From NCBI RefSeq assembly GCF_000269965.1, contig NC_017219.1, positions 248,001 through 312,000 on the forward strand: a DNA stretch of 64,000 nt, in the 5' to 3' direction. This DNA comes from Bifidobacterium longum subsp. infantis ATCC 15697 = JCM 1222 = DSM 20088. GTDB taxonomy: Bacteria > Actinomycetota > Actinomycetes > Actinomycetales > Bifidobacteriaceae. The translations under genes were made by a program, and so were the position numbers. Within the stretch, counting starts at the first letter, position 1, and the number at the start of each line of letters is the position of its first letter. Below, in pieces: positions 57,009 through 64,000 of this stretch. The notes beneath the pieces are model-generated. The model saw nothing but the letters and a program-made list of their open reading frames with translations, had not been told where the DNA came from and made no database searches.

Positions 57009-58508
57009 ATGGCTGAAAAACTGATGAAGTACGCCGATGCCACCAAGAAGTACGATGTGGTCTTCGGTCTGGAAACCCACGTGGAGCTGTCCACGAACAC
57101 CAAGCTGTTCTGCCCGGCCCACATCGAGTTCGGCGGCGAGCCGAACACCGAACTGACTCCGGTGAGCCTCGGCCTGCCGGGCAGTCTGCCGGTGATCAAC
57201 AAGACCGCGGTCGATTACGCCATCAAACTGGGTCTCGCCCTGCACTGCGAAATCGCCGAGTGGAGCCAGTTCGCCCGCAAGAACTACTTCTACCCGGACA
57301 TGCCGCGCGACTATCAGATCTCGCAGTACGACAAGCCCACCAACGGCAATGGCTACCTGGACGTCGAGCTGGAAGACGGCACTGTGTTCCGTGTGCCGAT
57401 CGAGCGCGCCCACATCGAAGACGACGCCGGCAAGAACACCCACGTGGGTGGTGCCGACGGCCGTATCGAAGGCGCCGACCACTCGCTGGTCGACTACAAC
57501 CGCGCCGGTGTGCCGCTGATCGAGATCGTCACCAAGCCGATCGAGGGTGCGGGCGACCGCGCTCCCGAAATCGCCGGTGCCTATGTGCGCGCCATCCGCG
57601 ACATCGTGCGTGCGCTGAACATCTCCCACGCTCGTATGGAGCAGGGCAACATGCGCGCCGACGTGAACGTCTCGCTGCGTCCAAGCCCGGATGCCCCCTA
57701 CGGCACCCGTTCCGAGACCAAGAACGTGAACTCGTTCCGCGGCATCGAGAAGACCATCCAGTACGAGATTCGCCGTCAGGCCGCTCGTCTGGACGACGGC
57801 AAGGAGATTCTGCAGGAGACCCGCCACTGGGATGAGGCTACGCAGACCACCGCTGGCGGCCGTCTGAAGTCCGATGCCGACGACTACCGCTACTTCCCGG
57901 ACCCCGACCTCGTCATGCTCCACATCACCAAGGAGCACATCGAGGAGATGAAGGCCCAGATGCCGGAAATGCCGCGCGAGCGCCGCAACCGCCTCAAGTC
58001 CGAGTGGGGCCTGAGTGATCTGCAGATGCGCGACATCCTCAACGCCGACGCCCTCGACCTGATTGAGGAAACCGTCAAGGCCGGTGCCAAGGCGGCCGGT
58101 GCGCGCAAGTGGTGGCTGGGCGAGCTTTCCCGCGAAGCCAACGCCAAGGGTGTGTCCCTCGAAGAGCTGCCGATCACCCCGGCCGACGTGGCCGAAGTCG
58201 AGAAGCTCATCGCCTCCGGCAAGCTCAACGACAAGCTCGCCAAGCAGACCGTCGAAGGCGTGCTGAAGGGCGAAGGCACCCCGGATGAGGTCGTCAAGAA
58301 GCACGACTACAAGATCGTCGAAGACAACGGTGCCATCGAGGCGGCCGTCGACGCGGCGTTCGAGGCGAACCCGGATGTCGTCGAGAAGCTCAAGAGCGGC
58401 AACATGAAGCCGATGGGCGTGATCATCGGCGCCGTGATGAAGGCCACACGCGGCCAAGCCGACGCCAAGGCCGTCACCAAGGTCGTCATGGGCAAGATCA
58501 AGGGCTGA
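57009..58508 (+). CDS. gatB: Asp-tRNA(Asn)/Glu-tRNA(Gln) amidotransferase subunit B
   Basis: The 499-residue kinase subunit activates the misacylated tRNA and receives the ammonia. [49 protein letters not shown] and [17 protein letters not shown] identify the catalytic core; the tail helical domain (YqeY-like) closes the protein. ATG at 57009 follows GGAAGGAAAGAAAC. It ends the operon. Confidence 0.97.
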
Positions 58509-58519
58509 TTAGATTCACT

Positions 58520-58686
58520 GGCTCCCGCTGGCGGGAGCTGTCGAACGGAGTAAGACTGAGGGTAGTCGCCATGGTCGGATGACCACCCTCAGTCCGCTTC
58601 GCGGACAGCTCCCGCCAGTGGGAGCACTTATTTGTAGGGAAATCCTCCAGTTCAAATTCGTTTGACAGCTCCCGCCAGCGGGAGCC
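58520..58686. repeat. REP-like palindromic element (105 bp) plus a half copy
   Basis: The arms GCTCCCGCTGGCGGGAGCTG (58521-58540) to GACTGAGGGT, and ACCCTCAGTC to GACAGCTCCCGCCAGTGGGAGC (58585-58625), make a nested imperfect palindrome with a 21-bp centre. Each arm ends in a small hairpin of its own (GCTCCCGC/GCGGGAGC). A third hairpin of the same type is at 58668-58685. The right-arm core recurs inside murT. This looks like a non-autonomous repeat family of B. longum. Confidence 0.85.
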
Positions 58687-58803
58687 TTTATTGATTCTGT
58701 AAGAAAGTCGACTCAGAGCATTTCCAGCGTTCACCCAGTCGAGTAAGATATGCTCGGCACTGGACCGTGAGCCGAAACAAGCCGAACCGGGGGATGTATA
58801 CCG

Positions 58804-59868
58804 ATGACCACAACCAACGAGACGCTGAGCATGGCTACCGAAGTGCAACTGAAGCGCGATCTGCCACAGAGCATCGTCATTCCGCCAATTCGTGGCGAAA
58901 TGGTGCACCTGCGCCCCGCCACCGCCGAGGACCTGCCTCGTTTGGATGAACTAGATGCCTTCTATGGCGCATCCAAGATCACCGGCAAGGATGCGGTCAC
59001 CGAACGCGCCATTGTACACACGTGGGTCCGCCGCTCCCAAGCCTGGGAAGCCGGTCAGGCGCCCGCCGAATCCGGCGTGGGCGACCCGGAATCTCGCCGC
59101 ACCATCGCATGGGCTGTATTGACTGACGCCGACCATGACGATGACGGTCAGCTCGATGCGGCCAGCACCGATAACGTCATCGGCATGATTTTCCTTATCG
59201 ACATCGACGGCTGGTCCAAGTCCGCCCGCATCCAGATCATCTTGGGCCGTGAATACCGTGGCCGCGGCTACTCCCGTGACGCCATGCCGCGTGTGATGAC
59301 TTACGGCTTTGCGCCCGAACCGGCCGGCCTGGGCATGCACCGCATCTGGGTGAGCGTGCCGGAAAAGAACAGCCGTTCGATTTCGGTCTACCAGTCGCTC
59401 GGATTCGTGCCGTCCGGCACCTCGCGCGACGCGTTGTGGGATGTCGAAAACAACAAATATCAGGACCTTATCGTCATGGACACGTTGGTCGACGAGTACG
59501 ATCCGATTCGTTCGCTTGACGCTTTTGGCATGCACTTGATTGAGGACAATCCGGGTGTCAAGGAGGCGCTGTCCGCGCGCGAGCATTCCATCGCCATCCA
59601 GCAGAACAAGCCGGAACCCGAGCCGGCACAGCGTGGTGAGGCAGCCGCCGTCACGACGAGTGACGTGCAGTCTCAGGCCCAGACGCCGGCGGCCGCACAG
59701 CCAGTCGAGCCACAGGCCGGGCACCACGACGATACGCAGAAGAACGCGCGCCACAGTCTCGAAGAGGAAAGCAACTGGCCGTACGATCAGGCAGAACGCA
59801 AGCCCTCAAAGGAAGCATGGTGGCGTACGCTGGGCCGCGGCCGCAAACGCGATACGGAAAGTGAGTGA
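58804..59868 (+). CDS. GNAT-family N-acetyltransferase with long C-terminal tail
   Basis: The 354-residue protein has a GNAT domain of the RimJ-RimL type: GEMVHLRPATAEDLPRLDEL, the acetyl-CoA loop IILGREYRGRGYSRDAMPRV, and RIWVSVPEKNSRSISVYQSL. The last 90 residues are acidic and low-complexity, ending in a basic patch (GRGRKRDTESE). Substrate is unknown; an N-terminal or small-molecule amine is likely. It ends 10 bp before the DUF2469 gene. Confidence 0.85.
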   Translation: MTTTNETLSMATEVQLKRDLPQSIVIPPIRGEMVHLRPATAEDLPRLDELDAFYGASKITGKDAVTERAIVHTWVRRSQAWEAGQAPAESGVGDPESRRTIAWAVLTDADHDDDGQLDAASTDNVIGMIFLIDIDGWSKSARIQIILGREYRGRGYSRDAMPRVMTYGFAPEPAGLGMHRIWVSVPEKNSRSISVYQSLGFVPSGTSRDALWDVENNKYQDLIVMDTLVDEYDPIRSLDAFGMHLIEDNPGVKEALSAREHSIAIQQNKPEPEPAQRGEAAAVTTSDVQSQAQTPAAAQPVEPQAGHHDDTQKNARHSLEEESNWPYDQAERKPSKEAWWRTLGRGRKRDTESE

Positions 59869-59878
59869 GTAAACAAGC

Positions 59879-60193
59879 ATGAGTGCCGAGGATCTCGACA
59901 ATTACGAAACCGACGCCGAACTCGCGCTGTATAGGGAATACCGTGACGTCATCAAGCTGTTCACCTATGTGGTGGAGACTGAGCGTCGCTTCTACTTGGC
60001 GAATAAGGTCGATTTCAACGTGCGTTCCGCTGGCCAGGACGTGTATTTCGATGTGCAGCTGACTGACGCATGGGTATGGGATGTCTACCGTTCCAGCCGT
60101 TTCGTCAAGTCCGTGCGCATCGTGACGTTCAAGGACGTGAACGTCGAAGAAGTCCAGAAAACCGATATCGACATTCCCGACGACATCCACTGA
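59879..60193 (+). CDS. DUF2469 family protein
   Basis: The 104-residue protein (MSAEDLDNYETDAELALYRE and VETERRFYLANKVDFNVRS) matches DUF2469, a small family confined to actinobacteria. Its function is unknown to me. It lies close behind the GNAT gene, probably in the same transcript. Confidence 0.88.
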   Translation: MSAEDLDNYETDAELALYREYRDVIKLFTYVVETERRFYLANKVDFNVRSAGQDVYFDVQLTDAWVWDVYRSSRFVKSVRIVTFKDVNVEEVQKTDIDIPDDIH

Positions 60194-60311
60194 TCCGGTG
60201 TCGCGCCACGACAGTCGCCTATTCACCGATTATGCGACCACGGTTTGCCGGGACGTCACTTGATACGTGTGTCGTGTTCGATTCATGCTCATACCATACT
60301 CATGGCGCGCT

Positions 60312-60334
60312 CGGGTCACGGGCCCGTCTTTTTT
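60312..60334 (+). terminator. Weak terminator before the phytase gene
   Basis: CGGGT (60312-60316) pairs with GCCCG (60322-60326, one G-T pair), followed by TCTTTTTT. Confidence 0.6.
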
Positions 60335-60361
60335 CGTTGATGAGATGAGAGTGAATAATCG

Positions 60362-62233
60362 ATGTCAACACGAGTGATGAAGAGGATAGTCGGTTCCGTC
60401 GCATGCCTCGCCGCGTCTGCCATGTTGTTGCCGGGAACAATCCGGCCGGCTCAGGCTATGGAGGCCGACGGCCGGTACTACAGCAGCAAACAGCCGTATG
60501 TGGCCCCGAATGACGCGACCGCGTCGTCCTATAGCAAGGCTCCGAAAGGATACGGACCGATTTATACCGAAAGCATGGCCCGTCACGGATCACGTGGCCT
60601 GTCCAGCTACAAGTACGATGCGTTGCTGATGAGGATGGCCGAGACCGCCGCTCGGGATGGCGGGTTCAAGTCGGAGGCCATCAAAGCCGAGTTCGTGAAA
60701 AACCTGAGCGGCATCACCGCGGCCAATGTCGAGAACGGCTATGGCATGCTGACCGGTCAGGGCGCACAGCAGCATTACGGTATCGGAGAACGTGCGTACC
60801 AGCGTAATCGGTCGCTGTTCGATCAGGCCGCAGCGGATGGCGGGACGATTGCCTACCAGTCCTCCGGCGAAGCGCGCGCCACTGAGTCCGGCGAGAACTT
60901 CGAGAAAGGTTTCAACGAGGCTTCGGGAGGCAGGCTCATCGGCAATGTCAGCGCGCCGACGAATCCCGCCGATTCCGGCAATGGCAAGGATTTCCAGAAG
61001 AATCCCGACACCCTGTACTTCCACAAGGTGCAGAATCCCGATGGCACAAGCAAGGTGCCGGGTACCAAGGCATACGACATCGCGAACAACTACCAGAATT
61101 TCGTTGCCAATGATGCGACCATCGCCGGTGCTGAGAAGACCATAGGTGACAACGTCGACGTCAAACGGGCCTCACATGACCTGTTGTCCCAGATTTTCAC
61201 CGAAGAATTCCTCGCCAAACTCGAGAATGGCGAATATAAGTGGTACAACACCACGGACGGCACCAAGAAAGGCGGCAAGAACTGCGCGCCAGGTGCCGAT
61301 GCGTCCAAAGATCCCGACGCATGCGGCGAAGTCTCCAAGAAGATCAAGAGTGAGTATGACGCCGCGATGGATTTGTACAACCTGTACATCATCGCCGCCG
61401 ACATGCACAATGAGAACACCGGTGACCACACCTTCGCCTTCGACCAGTATTTCCAGGGAGCATATGCGGATGATGCCAGAATGTTCGCATGGGCGCTTGA
61501 TGCCGAGGACTTTTATGAGAAGGGGCCGAGCTACGCCGGTCAGAACGAGACCTATTCCATCGCGCAGCCTCTGTTGGATGATTTCCTCAATACCATTGAT
61601 GCGCGGGTGAACGGAGGATCCACTGTGGCGACGTTCCGGTTCGCCCATGCGGAAACCATGATGCCGTTTGCCGCATTGCTGGGATTGCCGGGCTCCACGC
61701 AGCAGGCACCGGCCTCCACCACGGACGTGTACACTTACGGCAACAATGAGTGGCGTGGCGAATCGGTGACGCCGATGGCCGCGAATGTGCAATGGGATGT
61801 GTACGCCAGGAAGGGTGAGGACCCCGCCACCGGACAACGGTACACGCCCATCGTGCGCATGTTGTACAACGAGAACGAGGTTCCGTTCCGTTCCGAATGC
61901 ACGCCGGTCGCCGATGGTTCGACATGGTACAAGCTGACCGAACTGAAAAGCTGCCTGGCCGCCGATCATAAGACGCTCGGTCAGGATGCCCGCATCGCGG
62001 AACAGGCCGATGCGACCCCGTCGCCGCAGCCATCCGGCAAGCCCGCGACTGATTCCGATGCGGCGACGCATGCCGCCGGCAAGGGAACCGCTGCCGGTCA
62101 GGCATCATCCACCACGAATGCCCGTCCGACGTCACTGGCACGTACCGGAAGTTCGGTCACGGTGTTTGTCGTGCTGACGGTCGGATTGATGCTGATCGGC
62201 GTCTCGCTGAATGTGTGGCGTATGCGTCGCTGA
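60362..62233 (+). CDS. Cell-wall-anchored histidine acid phosphatase (phytase)
   Basis: The 623-residue protein has a signal peptide (about 1-32, ending AQA), and the histidine phosphatase motif RHGSR at residues 74-78 in YTESMARHGSRGL. The proton donor motif HAE is in TFRFAHAETMMPF (near residue 430), and a sortase signal LARTG lies at 592-596 with a hydrophobic helix and Arg-rich tail (RMRR). Bifidobacterial phytases with this layout hydrolyse phytate; dietary phytate or other phosphoesters are the likely substrates. Activity is inferred, not seen. The sorting motif is of the LAxTG type that suits class E sortases. Confidence 0.88.
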   Translation: MSTRVMKRIVGSVACLAASAMLLPGTIRPAQAMEADGRYYSSKQPYVAPNDATASSYSKAPKGYGPIYTESMARHGSRGLSSYKYDALLMRMAETAARDGGFKSEAIKAEFVKNLSGITAANVENGYGMLTGQGAQQHYGIGERAYQRNRSLFDQAAADGGTIAYQSSGEARATESGENFEKGFNEASGGRLIGNVSAPTNPADSGNGKDFQKNPDTLYFHKVQNPDGTSKVPGTKAYDIANNYQNFVANDATIAGAEKTIGDNVDVKRASHDLLSQIFTEEFLAKLENGEYKWYNTTDGTKKGGKNCAPGADASKDPDACGEVSKKIKSEYDAAMDLYNLYIIAADMHNENTGDHTFAFDQYFQGAYADDARMFAWALDAEDFYEKGPSYAGQNETYSIAQPLLDDFLNTIDARVNGGSTVATFRFAHAETMMPFAALLGLPGSTQQAPASTTDVYTYGNNEWRGESVTPMAANVQWDVYARKGEDPATGQRYTPIVRMLYNENEVPFRSECTPVADGSTWYKLTELKSCLAADHKTLGQDARIAEQADATPSPQPSGKPATDSDAATHAAGKGTAAGQASSTTNARPTSLARTGSSVTVFVVLTVGLMLIGVSLNVWRMRR

Positions 62234-62258
62234 TGCCGACTGTCCGCTCATAATCATC

Positions 62259-62295
62259 CGGCGCCGTCTTCCACATGAAGTGAAGGACGGCGCCG
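62259..62295 (+). terminator. Phytase terminator
   Basis: CGGCGCCGTC (62259-62268) pairs with GACGGCGCCG (62286-62295), a 10-bp stem with a 17-nt loop, about 25 bp after the gene. No T-tract follows. Confidence 0.6.
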
Positions 62296-62446
62296 CCTAT
62301 TCGGCGCGAATGAAAGCCGCATGTAGGGCACGGGTCGAACCTTCGCGCGACAAAGCCGCACGCCGGGACCATGCACGATTGCAAGCATCGTCTTCCCTAC
62401 CTTCGGGTAGACTGCTTGAGATCTTGTTTTATAAGGAGACCTCAAA

Positions 62447-64000
62447 GTGACGCAAAAGCAATCCGTGGTGATTATCGGCGGCGGTCCGGCTGGACTGACC
62501 GCCGCATGGGAACTCGTCAAGGACGGCGGCGCGGAAAACTATGACGTGACCGTGCTGGAAGCGACCCGCGAATTCGGCGGTATCTCGCGCACCGTGAAGC
62601 ACAACGGCAACCGCATGGATATCGGCGGCCACCGTTTCTTCTCCAAAGACGAACGCATCATGGATTGGTGGAAGACCGTTCTGCCGTTGCAGGGCGCACC
62701 CTCCTATGATGACAAGAAGCTCGGCCGCGACCACGACATGGAGCCGGGAGGCCCCGATCCGGAGACGGAGGACAAGGTGATGCTCAAGCGCCACCGCGTG
62801 TCCCGTATCTTCTGGAACCGCCACTTCTTCGATTACCCGATTTCGCTGAGCCCCAACACGTTGAAGGCCATGGGCTTCAAGCTCACCATGGTGGCCGGTT
62901 TCAGCTACCTGAAGTCCATGTTCCACAAGCTGCCGGAAGACAACCTGGAGAACTTCTACATCAACCGTTTCGGCCGCAAGCTGTATTCGATGTTCTTCGA
63001 GGGCTACACGGAGAAGCTGTGGGGCCGCCACCCCTCCCAGATCTCCGCCGACTGGGGTGCCCAGCGCGTCAAGGGCCTGTCCATCATGGGCGTGCTCAAG
63101 AACGCCTTCCAGAAGCTTAGCCCTAGGAAGCGCTCCAACGCGGAGGTCGAGACCTCGCTGATCGAGGAGTTCTGGTATCCGAAGTACGGTCCCGGCCAGC
63201 TGTGGGAGACCGTCGAGTCCAATTGCGAGGCCGCCGGCGTCAAGGTGCTGACCGACGCCAGGGTGGTCGAGGTCCGCCAGACCGATGGTGCCGTGTCTTC
63301 CGTGGTGTACGAGGATTCCGAGGGCAACCGCACCGAGCTTTCCGGCGACCAGTTCATCTCCTCGATGCCGGTCAAGGACCTGGTCAACGCCATCGACGCG
63401 GCCGGCGACGATCCCGAGGCCGCTGATTCCAAGCCCGCCCCGGCCGATATGACCGAGGTGGCCAACGGCCTGCCGTACCGCGACTTCGTGACCGTGGGCC
63501 TGCTGGTCAAGCACCTGAAGCTCAAGAACACCACCAACATCCCCACCCTCGGCAATCCGCCGATCGTGCCGGACTGCTGGATCTACGTGCAGGACCCGGG
63601 CTACAAGGTCGGCCGTCTGCAGATCTTCAACAACTGGAGCCCGTATCTGGTCAAGGACGTGGACGACACCGTCTGGGTCGGCCTCGAGTACTTCTGCGAG
63701 GAGGGCGACTCGTTCTGGAACATGAGCGAGGAGGACGTCACCAAGTTCGCGATCTCCGAGCTCACCCGCATGCGTGTGATCAACGGTCCGGACGAGGTCA
63801 TCGACTCCCATCGTGAGCGCGTCAGGAAGGCGTACCCCGCCTACTTCGACACCTATGAGCACATGGACGAGCTCATCGAGTACCTCGACGGCTTCGGCAA
63901 CCTGTACTGCGTGGGCCGTAACGGCCAGCACCGCTACAACAACATGGACCACTCCATGGCCACCGCCATGGAGGCCGTCGGCAACATCAAGACCGGCAAG
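62447..64000 (+). CDS. FAD-dependent amine-oxidase-like oxidoreductase, cut by window end
   Basis: GTG at 62447 follows AAGGAGACCT and gives MTQKQSVVIIGGGPAGLTAA, a dinucleotide-binding motif. Then come VLEATREFGGISRTVKHNGN, MDIGGHRFFSKDERIMDWWK and a long C-terminal part. It resembles the protoporphyrinogen-oxidase/amine-oxidase group and the UDP-galactopyranose mutase-like flavoproteins found near surface glycan genes. 518 codons are seen with no stop before the window ends. The neighbouring genes are not informative. Confidence 0.82.
   Translation, partial: MTQKQSVVIIGGGPAGLTAAWELVKDGGAENYDVTVLEATREFGGISRTVKHNGNRMDIGGHRFFSKDERIMDWWKTVLPLQGAPSYDDKKLGRDHDMEPGGPDPETEDKVMLKRHRVSRIFWNRHFFDYPISLSPNTLKAMGFKLTMVAGFSYLKSMFHKLPEDNLENFYINRFGRKLYSMFFEGYTEKLWGRHPSQISADWGAQRVKGLSIMGVLKNAFQKLSPRKRSNAEVETSLIEEFWYPKYGPGQLWETVESNCEAAGVKVLTDARVVEVRQTDGAVSSVVYEDSEGNRTELSGDQFISSMPVKDLVNAIDAAGDDPEAADSKPAPADMTEVANGLPYRDFVTVGLLVKHLKLKNTTNIPTLGNPPIVPDCWIYVQDPGYKVGRLQIFNNWSPYLVKDVDDTVWVGLEYFCEEGDSFWNMSEEDVTKFAISELTRMRVINGPDEVIDSHRERVRKAYPAYFDTYEHMDELIEYLDGFGNLYCVGRNGQHRYNNMDHSMATAMEAVGNIKTGK

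Overview
The window is one contiguous piece of a high-GC actinobacterial chromosome and reads as Bifidobacterium longum, most likely subsp. infantis. The evidence is bifidobacterial gene content (gnd and zwf-opcA-pgl, GatCAB, MurT/GatD, DUF2469, CsoR), plus an MFS transporter next to a GH29 alpha-L-fucosidase and a cell-wall-anchored histidine acid phosphatase (phytase). That pairing I associate from memory with infant-type B. longum. The subspecies call is an inference and would need ANI or marker comparison.

Layout: 1-573 is a non-coding leader with a terminator and a striking array of 12-bp boxes. 574-7333 holds a membrane protein and the oxidative pentose phosphate genes gnd, pgl, opcA and zwf. 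7485-13000 is the first accessory block. It starts at tRNA-Lys(TTT) and carries a DUF3800-like gene, scrambled toxin-antitoxin debris and an MFS exporter with a NarL-type two-component system. Part of it is bracketed by a 334/341-bp direct repeat. 13075-34511 is mostly core: C69 dipeptidase, GT2, TetR, DUF2089 pair, ftsY, the nitrogen operon amtB-glnB-glnD, MATE exporter, dnaB, murT, gatD, a UbiB-like kinase, yggS, prs and the rpsF-ssb-rpsR-rplI operon. A dense cluster of DnaA-box-like sequences lies just upstream of dnaB.

34715-42690 is the second accessory block. It starts at tRNA-Lys(CTT) and has an ISL3 remnant at one end and an IS30 remnant at the other. Inside are a four-gene ABC locus divergent from a second NarL-type two-component system and an MFS exporter, in more AT-rich DNA. 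42689-45365 is the fucoside-use pair (MFS and GH29). 46078-49954 has a glycerol/water channel and a copper module: a P1B ATPase with an N-terminal cupredoxin-like domain and a C-terminal YHS domain, divergent from csoR. The rest carries rmuC, a PRTase-like gene, a TrmH methyltransferase, an AbiEi/DUF559-type gene, gatCAB, a palindromic REP-like cluster, a GNAT gene, DUF2469, the phytase, and a FAD-dependent oxidoreductase cut by the window edge.

The most notable signals are: the DnaA-box cluster at dnaB; two tRNA-Lys genes each followed by an exporter plus NarL-type two-component cassette; the repeat-flanked block with broken toxin-antitoxin genes; the cupredoxin-ATPase-YHS fusion with its own internal start; a REP-like sequence translated inside murT; and the box array at the left end. 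I see no CRISPR array, rRNA or intact insertion sequence.
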